A stretch of 64,000 bases of DNA, from the NCBI GenBank assembly GCA_041390685.1, contig JAWKPL010000001.1, positions 186,001 to 250,000 on the forward strand, given 5' to 3'. Origin of the DNA: JAIBBD01 sp041390685. Lineage in GTDB: Bacteria > Chloroflexota > Dehalococcoidia > UBA2979. The number at the start of each line of letters is the position of its first letter. Position 1 is the stretch's first letter. Below, piece by piece: positions 34,347-43,194 of this stretch. Below the pieces are notes generated by a model, which saw nothing but the letters and a program-made list of their open reading frames with translations, was not told where the DNA came from and did no database searches. The translations under genes and the position numbers were made by a program.

Positions 34347-34619
34347 CTAGTCGGCGCCGGGGTTGGGCAGCGACTGGTTCCAGCGGATCTGCCCGATGAC
34401 GTTTTGTTTCTGGCCGTTGTCCACGGTGTACCACTGCGGACCATACGTATCGCGCAGCTGGGATCCCCTGCGGAACACACCCCAGTCCGCGCTCGCAGCG
34501 GTCGGCAGCGCGGCTGCCGCGGTGGCGCCGAGGACGCCCGCACCGAGGGCTCGGATGAGACCCCGACGCGAATGCTTGCGGGCCATGTGCTTGCTCATGT
34601 CGTCAAAATTGGCGGTCAC
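34347..34619 (-). CDS. small exported protein, novel family (copy B)
   Basis: 90 residues, again starting at a GTG (34619) with AGGAGG seven bases upstream, and the same length as copy A. The leader TANFDDMSKHMARKHSRRG parallels copy A, and the cleavage after AASA is the same. The mature part reads DWGVFRRGSQLRDTYGPQ then WYTVDNGQKQNVIGQIRW. Starting at the later ATGs (MSKH or MARK) would shorten only the leader. Tandem duplication with copy A is evident. Function unknown. Confidence 0.72.
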   Translation of the reverse strand: MTANFDDMSKHMARKHSRRGLIRALGAGVLGATAAAALPTAASADWGVFRRGSQLRDTYGPQWYTVDNGQKQNVIGQIRWNQSLPNPGAD

Positions 34620-34907
34620 TGCTGCTCCTCCTGTGACGCGTACGGGACTGCCGAGGCGATCCGCTGGGGGGACCCCATTGGCGGGAGGAAGATACCACAA
34701 GATCGTGATGGTGCGGCAGGTCAGTTCGGATGGGCGGGCGGGTGCGCGAGCGCTCGTCGGGTCAGGGGTCGAGGGACCCGGGTCGAGCAGCGGAGGGGGT
34801 CCGCGCCTAGCGTCCGACGGGTAAGCCGAAGGCCCGCGGAGCCGACGTAGTTCGCCGGGCACCGCGAGCCCTGGTTCAGCCGCCCCGGCGGGCGGAGGCG
34901 CTCGCCG
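34620..34907. other. 288-base gap between small-protein genes B and C
   Basis: No credible gene: a frame open through here in phase with copy B is Pro/Arg-rich and not protein-like. The gap is large compared with the tight neighbours, so it may hold a promoter that raises expression of copies B and A. I see no clear -35/-10 pair. Confidence 0.45.
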
Positions 34908-35135
34908 TTAGCCCCGGTTGCAGATGAGGTGCCAGAGCGGCTGGATCACGTTGAAGTTCTGCCCGTTGATGTTCACGAACCACGACGAGCCGTAGCTGCC
35001 CCACAGCTCCGAAGCACTGGCGAAGGTCGGCAGTGCAGCCGCGACGGCTCCGAACGCGCCCGCACTGATGAGGCGGATCCGCCCGCGGCGAGCGTGCTTG
35101 CGGGCCTTGCCCACGGTCCCTGTGCGCTTGATCAT
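34908..35135 (-). CDS. small exported protein, novel family (copy C, divergent)
   Basis: 75 residues from ATG 35135, with GGGAG six bases upstream. The leader ARKHARRGRIRLISAGAFG has the same Arg-Arg pattern, and the cleavage is likely after FASA. The mature part is SELWGSYGSSWFVNINGQ and then NFNVIQPLWHLICNRG. The W-G, W-[YF]-V, NGQ, NVI and final Trp match copies A and B although the rest is diverged. One cysteine near the end is unique to this copy. It follows the MauD-like gene by 50 bases. Confidence 0.68.
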   Translation of the reverse strand: MIKRTGTVGKARKHARRGRIRLISAGAFGAVAAALPTFASASELWGSYGSSWFVNINGQNFNVIQPLWHLICNRG

Positions 35136-35185
35136 TGGTCACTCCCTTTCCTCGTGAGCGCGAGACACCGTGCCCCGCCGCTCCC

Positions 35186-36286
35186 TCAGTTTCCGGCCAT
35201 CACAACACCCGCCTCCAGTAGCTGGGTGATTCCGGCCGAGCCCACCGCCATGTCCGTGCTTACGACGCCCCATTCGTCGAGCAAGAACGCGACAGGCAGC
35301 GCGAACATACCATAGCGACGCGAGACTTCCCAGTGACGCTGGAGCGCAACGGGGAACGTCAGGCCCTCAGCGGCGACCTGCTCCCGTGTCAGAGCCGGGT
35401 CGCCTCGGCTGACGAGCAAGATGCCGAGATCAGGATGGGTGCGGTGGACGGCTTCGAGGGTGGGGCCGACCTGCTCGCAGGCGTCACACTCCGGATCCGT
35501 AAAGACGACGACCGTCGGGCGTCCCCGAAAGTCGAGCAGCGACACCTCCTCCACGTTGACACCCGGGAGACGAAACAGCGGGGCGGTCTCACCGCGCCGG
35601 AGGCCGTCCTGCCTCGCGGCGGGCGCATCGAGACGGGCGCCGAATCCGTCATCGCGGAGCCCGACCGGCTCGCCCGGCAGCGCGTCCTCGAACACGGCGA
35701 CCTCGCCGGCTTGAAGCAGGATCGACTGCACTCCGATGGCGGCGTCTGCGGCAACGACCCCATCCGCCTCAATCAGGTAGCTCATCGGCGTGCCATCGAC
35801 GCGGTAGGCCGCGGCGACTTCGGTGTCGCGCTGCAGAAGCACGGCGCCGGTAAAGCCGGCCTCATCGAACAGGGCGCGGTTGGCCTCGAGGCTTCCGGTG
35901 GACACGATGACAGGGAGGGGACGGCCAGGCACGACATCGCGGGTCGCGCCGACGAGCCAGGGCACGAGGCGCCGGGAGAAGGCGCACTCAGGGTCGACGA
36001 ACACCAGCAGGACCCGCTGTCCGCGCCATTCGTCGATGCGACGGACGACACCGTTGAGGTCCGGCAACGCGAAGGGCGGCGCTTCGCGCCCCGGGGGCAT
36101 CGTGGCCAGATACTCCTCGACGAGTGCTTCGGGGCCGGGGGGCGGGAACAGGGCCTCCTCCATGTGGTCGAGTCGAATGAGCAGGCGACCGTTCTGGAGG
36201 ATGAGATTGTAAATGTTGAGGAGCGCCACCACCGTGAGAGCCGCGAGCAGCACCACCGCGATCAGTAGGACCCACTGCACAGGCAC
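35186..36286 (-). CDS. membrane-anchored double thioredoxin-like protein (MauD-like)
   Basis: 366 residues. An N-terminal helix (WVLLIAVVLLAALTVVALL) anchors it, with the rest outside the membrane. Two redoxin domains follow. Domain 1 (about 70-195) has the active-site loop FVDPECAFSRRLVP, a CxxS form. Domain 2 (about 225-360) has FTDPECDACEQVGP, a CxxC form. MauD, a methylamine dehydrogenase maturation protein, has one such domain; here it is doubled. It is first in the set that continues with the three small exported proteins. The start could be the GTG at 36286 or at 36280; the latter has AGGAG at better spacing. Confidence 0.78.
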   Translation of the reverse strand: MPVQWVLLIAVVLLAALTVVALLNIYNLILQNGRLLIRLDHMEEALFPPPGPEALVEEYLATMPPGREAPPFALPDLNGVVRRIDEWRGQRVLLVFVDPECAFSRRLVPWLVGATRDVVPGRPLPVIVSTGSLEANRALFDEAGFTGAVLLQRDTEVAAAYRVDGTPMSYLIEADGVVAADAAIGVQSILLQAGEVAVFEDALPGEPVGLRDDGFGARLDAPAARQDGLRRGETAPLFRLPGVNVEEVSLLDFRGRPTVVVFTDPECDACEQVGPTLEAVHRTHPDLGILLVSRGDPALTREQVAAEGLTFPVALQRHWEVSRRYGMFALPVAFLLDEWGVVSTDMAVGSAGITQLLEAGVVMAGN

Positions 36287-36346
36287 TCCTCGAGGGCGAT
36301 TGCGGGCGAGTGTGCCAGATCCGATGAGACGCGGGAAGTCCGTCGG

Positions 36347-37423
36347 CTACAGGAGCAGGTCGACATCCAGGCCGGCGCGCGAGCCTGCGCCGCAGAGGAG
36401 CATCGCGTGCTCGAACTCGGCGCGGAGGAGGCGGAGGACGTGGTCCACGCCGGGCTCGCCCTCGACGGCGAGGCCCCAGAGGACGGGGCGTCCGAGGAGG
36501 ACGGCGTCCGCGCCGAGGGCAAGCGCCTTCACGATGTCCGTACCCCGGCGGATGCCGCCATCGAGCAGGACGGCGGCACGGCCCTCGACAGCGGCGGCAA
36601 CGTCGGGGAGCGCGCGCACAGCGGCGACGGCGGTGTCGAGCTGGCGGCCGCCGTGGTTCGAGACGATGACGCCGGCAGCGCCGTGGTCGAGGGCCAGGCG
36701 GGCGTCATCCGGGTGCACGACGCCCTTCAGAAGTACGGGGAGCCCCGTGAGTGAGCGGAGCCAATCGACGTCGGACCAGGTGAGCGTGGGGTCGATCTGC
36801 GTGGCGAAGAAGTGGGCGAGCCCCGAGCCCTCGTCGCCGGCATCCACCGGTGGGAGGTGCGCGGCGATGTTCGCGGCCTCGAGGCCGGGCGGAAGGGCGA
36901 AGCGGTTGCGGGTGTCGCGCTCGCGGCGGCCGAGCTGCGGGGCGTCGACCGTGAGGACGAGCGCCTCGTAGCCCGCAGCCTCCGCGCGGCGGACGAGGGC
37001 GGCGGTGAGGTCGCGATCGCGGAAGACGTAGAGCTGGAACCACTTCGGCTGGGCGGAGGCGGTCGCGATTTCCTCGAGGGTCGTGGTGGAGAGGGTGGAG
37101 AGCGTCATCGTGACCCGGTTCGCGGCGGCCGCGCGCGCGAGCGCGAGCTCGCCTTCGGGGTGGGCGAGGCGCGCGAAGGCGGTGGGGGCGATGAGCAGCG
37201 GCCAATCGTGACGGCGGCCGAGCAGCGTCGTGGACGTGTCGGGCGCGGCCACACCGCGGAGGACGCGGTAGCGCAGCTCGAGGCGGTCGAACGCCTCGCG
37301 GTTGGCGCGAAGCGTGATCTCGTCGAGGGCGCCCGAGGAGTAGTAGTCCCAGGCCATCGGCGAGAGGCGGCCGCGGGCGCGGCCCTCGTACTCGTACAGA
37401 TTCAACGGGCGCTCGTCGTCCAC
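36347..37423 (-). CDS. FMN-dependent alpha-hydroxy acid oxidase/dehydrogenase
   Basis: 358 residues. Lactate oxidase/glycolate oxidase family: WDYYSSGALDEITLRANREAF at the N-terminus, LLIAPTAFARLAHPEGE, and LSTLSTTTLEEIA. The catalytic histidine and arginine are in VIVSNHGGRQLD, with LLDGGIRRGTDIVKALALGA as the FMN phosphate site. It oxidises an L-2-hydroxy acid such as lactate to the keto acid. Whether the acceptor is oxygen, quinone or a cytochrome is not visible. Confidence 0.9.
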   Translation of the reverse strand: MDDERPLNLYEYEGRARGRLSPMAWDYYSSGALDEITLRANREAFDRLELRYRVLRGVAAPDTSTTLLGRRHDWPLLIAPTAFARLAHPEGELALARAAAANRVTMTLSTLSTTTLEEIATASAQPKWFQLYVFRDRDLTAALVRRAEAAGYEALVLTVDAPQLGRRERDTRNRFALPPGLEAANIAAHLPPVDAGDEGSGLAHFFATQIDPTLTWSDVDWLRSLTGLPVLLKGVVHPDDARLALDHGAAGVIVSNHGGRQLDTAVAAVRALPDVAAAVEGRAAVLLDGGIRRGTDIVKALALGADAVLLGRPVLWGLAVEGEPGVDHVLRLLRAEFEHAMLLCGAGSRAGLDVDLLL

Positions 37424-37566
37424 GCGGTCATTAGAGCGAATGGGCAGCGCTGGTGCGAGTGGATGCCGTGCGGCCTGGCCGAACGGGGGATTGAGCGCCT
37501 CGATGGCACGTCCGTAGGATCGGGCGGCGCGCCGGGCGTCGCCCGGCGGGAGGGAGGGGCCGGCGA

Positions 37567-38469
37567 ATGCGAGCGATGGTGGTGGATGCGAACGCGGCGG
37601 GGTACATCCGGCTGGGGGAAGCGCCGGGGCCGCAGCCGCGGCCGAACCAGGCGGTGGTCGAGGTGCAGCACATCAGCTTGAACTTCGGGGACCTGAACGG
37701 AGCCCGGTCGCGGCCAGACGGGTTCGTGCCGGGGTGGGATTCCTCGGGGGTGATCGCGCAACCGGCTTCGGACGGCAGTTCCCCGCCCGCGGGCACGCGC
37801 GTCGTTACGACGATGTTGTCGCAGGGCGGCTGGGCCGAGCGGCGTGCGGTGGACTCGGACGAGCTGGCGGTCGTGCCCGACGACATCGACCTGGGCGCAG
37901 CGGCGACGTTGCCGGTGGCCGGAGTGACGGCGCTGCGGGCGCTGCGGCGGTCGGGCGCGTTGCTCGGGCGGCGGGTGCTCGTGACCGGGGCGTCTGGCGG
38001 CGTAGGGCACTTCGCGGTGCAGCTAGCGGCGCTCGCTGGAGCGCACGTGATTGCGAGCGTCGGGTCCGAAGCGCGCGGCGAGGGGCTGCGCGAACTCGGG
38101 GCCGACGAGGTCGTGGTGGGCCTCGAAGGAGTGGAGCGGCCGGTCCACGTCGTGATCGACAACGTGGGCGGGTCGCAGCTGGCGGCGATCTGGCCGTTAC
38201 TCGGCGAAGGCGGCGTGGTGCAGTGCATCGGCAACGCCTCGCGTGAGAACGCGTCGTTCCCGTCGCTGATCGGCATGTACCGGCGGCTGGAGGCGTTCAC
38301 GAAGGGCGGCAGCTCGGGCGCGGACCTCGACTACCTGCTGCGGCTGTTGCAGCTGGGCGAGCTGCGCATCGAGGTGGGCTGGCGCAGCTCGTGGACGCAG
38401 ATCGCGGAGGCGAGCGCCGCGCTGTTCGGGCGGCAGGTCAAGGGGAAGGTGATCCTCGACGTCGACTGA
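37567..38469 (+). CDS. zinc-free quinone oxidoreductase-like MDR protein
   Basis: 300 residues. Medium-chain dehydrogenase fold. VVEVQHISLNFGDLNGA replaces the zinc-ligand region, so it is a quinone-reductase-type member. The nucleotide site is RVLVTGASGGVGHFAVQLAA, ending with KGKVILDVD. Probably NADPH-dependent; the substrate is unknown. It is divergent from the hydroxy acid oxidase and converges with the CoA transferase gene 12 bases away. Confidence 0.85.
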   Translation: MRAMVVDANAAGYIRLGEAPGPQPRPNQAVVEVQHISLNFGDLNGARSRPDGFVPGWDSSGVIAQPASDGSSPPAGTRVVTTMLSQGGWAERRAVDSDELAVVPDDIDLGAAATLPVAGVTALRALRRSGALLGRRVLVTGASGGVGHFAVQLAALAGAHVIASVGSEARGEGLRELGADEVVVGLEGVERPVHVVIDNVGGSQLAAIWPLLGEGGVVQCIGNASRENASFPSLIGMYRRLEAFTKGGSSGADLDYLLRLLQLGELRIEVGWRSSWTQIAEASAALFGRQVKGKVILDVD

Positions 38470-38481
38470 AGCGGGCGGCGC

Positions 38482-39696
38482 TCAGCCGAAGACGCCACCG
38501 GCCGCGAGGCCCGCGATCTCCTCGGACGTGAGCCCGGACTCCTCGAGGACGCGCTGGGTATCGGCGCCGGGGGCGGGCGCCGGCCCGCGGACGGCGACGT
38601 CGGCGCCGCGGATGGTAAAGGGCACACCGAGGGTCTCGTACGCCTCACCCTCGACCGACGTCACGGCCTCGAAGCTGCCGAGGCCGCGCACGGTCTCGTC
38701 GGCGGCCACCTCCGGGAGTTCGGCGACGGGCGCCCAGATGAGGCCACGCGCGTCGAGGACCGCCGGCCACTCAGCCGAGGGTCGGGAGGCGAAGGCGGCG
38801 GCGATGCGGGCCGTGAGGTCCTCGGTGTGCTCGGCGCGTTGCTGGAGGGTGTCGAAGCGCGGGTCGCGTTCCCACTCGGGGTGGCCGAGGGCGGCGCAGA
38901 AACCCGTCCAGTACGCATCCGGCTGCACCATGACGAGGAGGATCCAGCGGCCGTCGGCGCAGCGGTAGGCGTTCCACAGCGGGTTGCGGGGGCGGGCGCG
39001 GCTGTGACGGGGCGGCTGACGCCTCGATGCGAGGGCGCCGGAGAAGTCGGTGCCCACGGTCCAGAGTCCGGTCCCGACGAGGGTGACGTCGACGACCTGC
39101 CCTTCGCCGGTGAGGTCGCGGAGGCGGAGCGCTGCCAGCGTCGAGGCGAGGAGGTTGAGCGCGGCGGTATGGTCGCCCTGGCCGGGGCGGCAGAGGACGG
39201 GCGGCTCGTCCGGCTCGCCGAGGAGGTTCATCACTCCGGAACGCGCCCAGAAGGCGGCGTAGTCGAAACCGGCGCGGGCGGCGTCCGGGCCCTCGGTGCC
39301 GTAACCGCTGAACGAGACGTAGACGATGCGCGGGCTGGCGGCACGCACTTCATCGACAGTCAAGCCGTAGCGTTCGCGCCGGGGCTGGAGCAGGTTGGTG
39401 ATGAAGACGTCCGCCGTCGCGGCGAGACGACGCACGAGCGCGGCCGCGCCGGGCTGCCCGAGCGACACGGTGATCGAGCGCTTGCCACGGTTGTCGAGCT
39501 CGAAGGCGTGGTTCACCGCGGGGCCGCCCGTACCGATCGCGTCCGCGCCGAGGTTGAACGCGCGGTAGGCATCGCCTTCGGGTGGTTCGACCTTGATCAC
39601 GTCCGCGCCCAGGTCGGCCATGAGCGCGGCGGCGCTGGGCGCGGCGAGCCAGTTGGCGACCTCGATGACGCGGATGCCCTCGAGTGGCGCGACCAT
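38482..39696 (-). CDS. class III (CaiB/BaiF) acyl-CoA transferase
   Basis: 404 residues. N-terminal EGIRVIEVANWLAAPSAAALMADLGADVIKVEPP and DNRGKRSITVSL are standard for the family. The catalytic aspartate is likely the one in PGQGDHTAAL. The C-terminal part has LDARGLIWAPVAELPEVAADE. It moves CoA between carboxylic acids, matching the acyl-CoA enzymes elsewhere in the window. Donor and acceptor cannot be deduced. Confidence 0.9.
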   Translation of the reverse strand: MVAPLEGIRVIEVANWLAAPSAAALMADLGADVIKVEPPEGDAYRAFNLGADAIGTGGPAVNHAFELDNRGKRSITVSLGQPGAAALVRRLAATADVFITNLLQPRRERYGLTVDEVRAASPRIVYVSFSGYGTEGPDAARAGFDYAAFWARSGVMNLLGEPDEPPVLCRPGQGDHTAALNLLASTLAALRLRDLTGEGQVVDVTLVGTGLWTVGTDFSGALASRRQPPRHSRARPRNPLWNAYRCADGRWILLVMVQPDAYWTGFCAALGHPEWERDPRFDTLQQRAEHTEDLTARIAAAFASRPSAEWPAVLDARGLIWAPVAELPEVAADETVRGLGSFEAVTSVEGEAYETLGVPFTIRGADVAVRGPAPAPGADTQRVLEESGLTSEEIAGLAAGGVFG

Positions 39697-39763
39697 GCCT
39701 CGACTCCTTCGCGGCGGTGACGGCGATCGGAGGGACGTTAGCGCGGGACGGGGGCGACCGCCA

Positions 39764-40285
39764 TCAGGTGGCGCGGCGAGCGGCGTCGGAGGCGTCGGAG
39801 GAGCCCCCGCGGTTGAGCGCCCAGACTCGTAGGTTGAGGGCAGCGGCGAAGGTCACCCAGGCGAGGTATGGCAGCAGCATCGCGGCCGCAACCACGGAGA
39901 CGCGGCGGGCAGCGGCGACGGTGGCGAGGATGGATGCCCAGAGCGTGCTCACCTCGACGGCGGCGAGGCCGAGGCGCCGCCAGCCGAAGAAGATCGGGCT
40001 CCATGCATGGTTGAGCGCCATCTGGACGCCCCACAGCGTAAGGGCCAGGCGCGCGCCTCGATCGTCACGACGTCGCCAGAGCAACGTCCCGGCGATGGCG
40101 ATCAGGACGTACAGGGCCGTCCAGACGGGGCCGAAGAGCCAGGGCGGCGGGTTCCAGGCCGGCTTGTGGATGCAGCGGTACCAATCGTCCACGGCATCCC
40201 GGGTAGTGCGCGCCGTCAGGACGCTCGGGAACAGGGAGAGCGCCAGGAAGGCCACCGGGGCGCGCAGGTACCGAAGCCAGTGCAT
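39764..40285 (-). CDS. TspO/MBR family membrane protein
   Basis: 173 residues with five membrane helices. Signatures: KPAWNPPPWLFGPVWTALYV in the first loop, ALNHAWSPIFFGWRR, and LLPYLAWVTFAAALN at the end. The family binds porphyrins and is often tied to light/oxygen or stress responses. The open frame extends far upstream as antisense, so I used the ATG at 40285; its ribosome site is weak. Confidence 0.87.
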   Translation of the reverse strand: MHWLRYLRAPVAFLALSLFPSVLTARTTRDAVDDWYRCIHKPAWNPPPWLFGPVWTALYVLIAIAGTLLWRRRDDRGARLALTLWGVQMALNHAWSPIFFGWRRLGLAAVEVSTLWASILATVAAARRVSVVAAAMLLPYLAWVTFAAALNLRVWALNRGGSSDASDAARRAT

Positions 40286-40357
40286 ACCGAGATCGAAGAC
40301 GCGGGGCGAAGCGCGACCGTGAAGAGCGGCGCTTCCGGGTACTGGTAGCGTCGGAGG

Positions 40358-41420
40358 ATGCGAGGAACATGGTTGGTGCTCGGAGTGGCGGGCGCGGCCT
40401 GGTGGGTCGCGCGCCGCCGGCGGCGGGCCCGCGGACGTGAGCCCCTCGACGGGCGCGTGGTGGCGATCACCGGCGGATCGAGGGGCCTGGGGCTGGTGCT
40501 CGCGGAGGAGTTCGCGCGGCTCGGGTGCCACGTCGCCATCTGCGCTCGCGATCGCGGAGAACTGGAGCGGGCGAGGGAGCGTCTCGAGGCGCTCGGCGGG
40601 GAGGTGCTCGTCCACGCCTGTGATGTCGGAGACCGTGCGGAGGCCCGGGGGTTCCTCGAAGTGGTCGACGCGCGCTTCGGGCGGACGGACATCCTCGTCA
40701 ACAACGCAGGCATCATCTCGACGGGCCCGCTGGGGTCGCACGCCGACACCGACTTCGGGACCTCGCTCGACGTCATGTTCTGGGGTGTCTACGAGCCCTC
40801 GATGGCGGTGATCGAGGGGATGCGGCGTCGGGAGTACGGACGGATCGTGAACATCACGTCGCTGGGCGGGAAAATCGCGGTGCCGCACCTGCTGCCGTAC
40901 GCCTCGGCGAAGTTCGCGGCCGTCGGTTTCTCGGAGGGGTTGCGGGCGGAGCTCGCCGGCAGCGGCGTCTACGTGACGACGGTCGTGCCGGGGCTCATGC
41001 GCACGGGGTCTTACCTGAACGCGGAGTTCGCGGGACGGCCGCGGTGGGAGTTCGCCTGGTTCAGCGTGCTCGGGAACCTGCCGCTGACTTCGACGGACGC
41101 GGGGAGCGCGGCGAGGCGGATCGTGCGGGCGGCACGCCGAAGGCGACGCCGAGGTCACGATCGGGCTGCCGGCGCAGATCGCCGCGCGCCTGCAGGGGGT
41201 GGCGCCGGGGGCGATGGCGAACCTCCTCGGGATCGTGAACCGCTTCCTCCCGCGCGACCCGGGTCGCCATGAGCGGGCGCGGGCTCGCGGCTGGCCGAGC
41301 GAGACCGCCGTGAGCCGCTCCTTCCTGACGGTCCTCGGGCGGCGGGCCGCGCGAACGTGGGGACAGTTCCCGCTGCGCGCAGGCACTGAGGAGGAGCCGC
41401 AGACCGAGCGCGGACCGTAA
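40358..41420 (+). pseudogene. short-chain dehydrogenase gene with a frameshift near its 3' end
   Basis: The SDR begins with an N-terminal hydrophobic stretch and a basic segment, then VVAITGGSRGLGLVLAEEFA, LVNNAGIIS, NITSLGG and catalytic YASAK, all intact. After about 41125 the reading frame turns into an Arg/Gly-rich run to 41272. The +1 frame instead continues sensibly as HAEGDAEVTIGLPAQIAARL and on to the stop at 41420 (FLTVLGRRAARTWGQFPL). One extra base near 41120-41135 explains this. The catalytic domain is complete, so the product may still fold without its C-terminus. An assembly error is an alternative. Confidence 0.7.
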
Positions 41421-41494
41421 CGGGCGGCGCGGCGGCTTGACGTAGCGGCAACCGTCCGGCTGGCACCGTGGCGGGGCGACCGAGGAGGTGTCCG

Positions 41495-42673
41495 GTGAAG
41501 GCTGTCGTCTGGCATGGGCGCCGGGACGTGCGCGTGGAGGAAGTGCCCGACCCGAGGATCGAAGCCGCCACGGATGCGATCGTGCGGGTCACCTCGACGG
41601 CGATCTGCGGATCGGACCTGCACCTCTACGAGCTGCTCGGGCCGTTCCTCGATGCGGGGGACATTCTCGGTCACGAGCCGATGGGGATCGTCGAGGAGGT
41701 CGGCAGCGAGGTGACGCACATCCGTCCGGGCGACCGCGTGGTGGTGCCCTTCAACATCTCATGCGGGCATTGCTGGATGTGCGACCGCGGGCTGTACGCG
41801 CAGTGTGAAACGACGCAGGTGCGGGAGCAGAACTCAGGGGCCGCGCTCTTCGGATACACGCGACTGTACGGGTCGGTGCCGGGCGGGCAGGCGCAATACC
41901 TGCGCGTGCCGCAAGCACAGTTTGGACCGATCAAGGTGCCCCAGGGGCCGCCCGACGACCGGTTCCTCTTTCTCTCGGACGTACTGCCGACGGCATGGCA
42001 GGGCGTGGAGTACGCCGACATCCCCGAGGGCGGCACGCTCGCGGTATTCGGCCTCGGACCGATCGGGCAGATGTGCGGCCGGATCGCGCTGCAGCGCGGG
42101 GCGCGAGTGATCGGCGTCGACCGGGTGCACGCGCGCCTCGACGCGGCCCGCGCAGCGGGGATGGAGACGGTCGACGCCACCTCGGCTGACCCGGTCGAGG
42201 CGATCCGTGAGGCGACGGCAGACCGGGGGGCGGACTCCGTGATCGACGCGGTGGGGATGGAGGCGCACGGCGCGCCGGCCGTCGAGATGGCGCAGCGCCT
42301 CGTGAGCGCGTTGCCGAGCGCCGTGGCCGCGCCGGCGATGCGGCGGCTTGGGCTCGACCGCATGTCCGTGCTCAACCAGTGCTTCGAGGCGGTGCGGCGT
42401 GGCGGGACGGTCTCGATCATCGGGGTGTACGCGGGGACGCTCGACCCGCTGCCGATGATGCAGTTGTTCGACAAGGGCGTGCAGATCCGCATGGGGCAGG
42501 CCCATGTTCGGCGGTGGCTCGACGACCTCATGCCGTATGTGAACGACGAGGAGGACCCGCTTGGCCTCGACACGTTCGCGACGCACCACCTGCCCCTGGA
42601 ACAAGCCCCACGGGCGTACGAAGCGTTTCAGAAGAAGGAAGGGGACGTCGTGAAGGTCGTCCTCCGGCCGTAG
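41495..42673 (+). CDS. zinc-dependent alcohol dehydrogenase
   Basis: 392 residues. Catalytic zinc ligands in TAICGSDLHLYELLG and GHEPMG, and four structural zinc cysteines in CGHCWMCDRGLYAQC. The NAD site is AVFGLGPIGQMCGRIA. It resembles the large glutathione-independent formaldehyde dehydrogenase-like MDR group, with an insertion after the structural zinc. The substrate is not certain. Start chosen at GTG 41495, with GAGGAGG seven bases before; the frame is open to 41468. A membrane protein gene follows after 11 bases. Confidence 0.87.
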   Translation: MKAVVWHGRRDVRVEEVPDPRIEAATDAIVRVTSTAICGSDLHLYELLGPFLDAGDILGHEPMGIVEEVGSEVTHIRPGDRVVVPFNISCGHCWMCDRGLYAQCETTQVREQNSGAALFGYTRLYGSVPGGQAQYLRVPQAQFGPIKVPQGPPDDRFLFLSDVLPTAWQGVEYADIPEGGTLAVFGLGPIGQMCGRIALQRGARVIGVDRVHARLDAARAAGMETVDATSADPVEAIREATADRGADSVIDAVGMEAHGAPAVEMAQRLVSALPSAVAAPAMRRLGLDRMSVLNQCFEAVRRGGTVSIIGVYAGTLDPLPMMQLFDKGVQIRMGQAHVRRWLDDLMPYVNDEEDPLGLDTFATHHLPLEQAPRAYEAFQKKEGDVVKVVLRP

Positions 42674-42684
42674 CGGAGCGATCG

Positions 42685-43194
42685 ATGGACCTCAGCGGCG
42701 TAACGCGCGGGGCGGTGGCCGGGGCGGCGGCCACGGCACCGATGACGCTGTTTATGACGCTCGCACACCGGGCATTGCCCATGACGGAACGATACCCGCT
42801 ACCGCCCCGGCAGGTGACGGAGCGGGCCAGCGAGCGCAGCGGGGTGGAACTGCCCCGAACCGAGGGCCGCACGCTCGCGGTCACGCTCCTGGCCCACTTC
42901 GCGTATGGGGCGGCGACGGGAGCCCTCTACGGATCGCGCCCGCCGGCGGCGGTGCCGAAGAAGACGCTCGCGGCCGCGGTGGACGGCGCCCTGTTCGGGC
43001 TTGTGGTGTGGGACGTGAGCTATCTCGGGCTGCTGCCCGCCCTCGGACTGCTCCCGCCGGCGACCCTGCACCCGTGGCGCCGGAACGCGCTCATGATCAG
43101 CGCGCACATCGTGTGGGGCGGATCGCTCGGCGCGATTCTGAGCCTGCGCGACGCGAGCCACGCGTTCACGCGAGAGCCCGCGAGGCACCAATGA
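42685..43194 (+). CDS. small membrane protein (YagU/DUF1440-like), likely co-transcribed
   Basis: 169 residues with about four hydrophobic segments (VAGAAATAPMTLFMTLAHRAL, then VTLLAHFAYGAATGALYGS and later LFGLVVWDVSYLGLLPALGLL). This resembles small DUF1440/YagU-type inner membrane proteins, though I cannot confirm it. It starts 11 bases after the alcohol dehydrogenase stop and is probably in its operon. Function unknown. Confidence 0.65.
   Translation: MDLSGVTRGAVAGAAATAPMTLFMTLAHRALPMTERYPLPPRQVTERASERSGVELPRTEGRTLAVTLLAHFAYGAATGALYGSRPPAAVPKKTLAAAVDGALFGLVVWDVSYLGLLPALGLLPPATLHPWRRNALMISAHIVWGGSLGAILSLRDASHAFTREPARHQ

Noticed and set aside
34347..34862. Longer 171-codon version of the small exported protein B
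   Set aside because: The added N-terminus is Pro/Arg-rich and lacks homology to copies A and C; the GTG at 34619 has a good ribosome site and gives the same length as copy A.
33984..35135. RiPP precursor peptides
   Set aside because: No radical SAM, lanthionine, cyclodehydratase or peptidase gene lies nearby, and the signal-like leader indicates export rather than a RiPP leader; kept only as a possibility.
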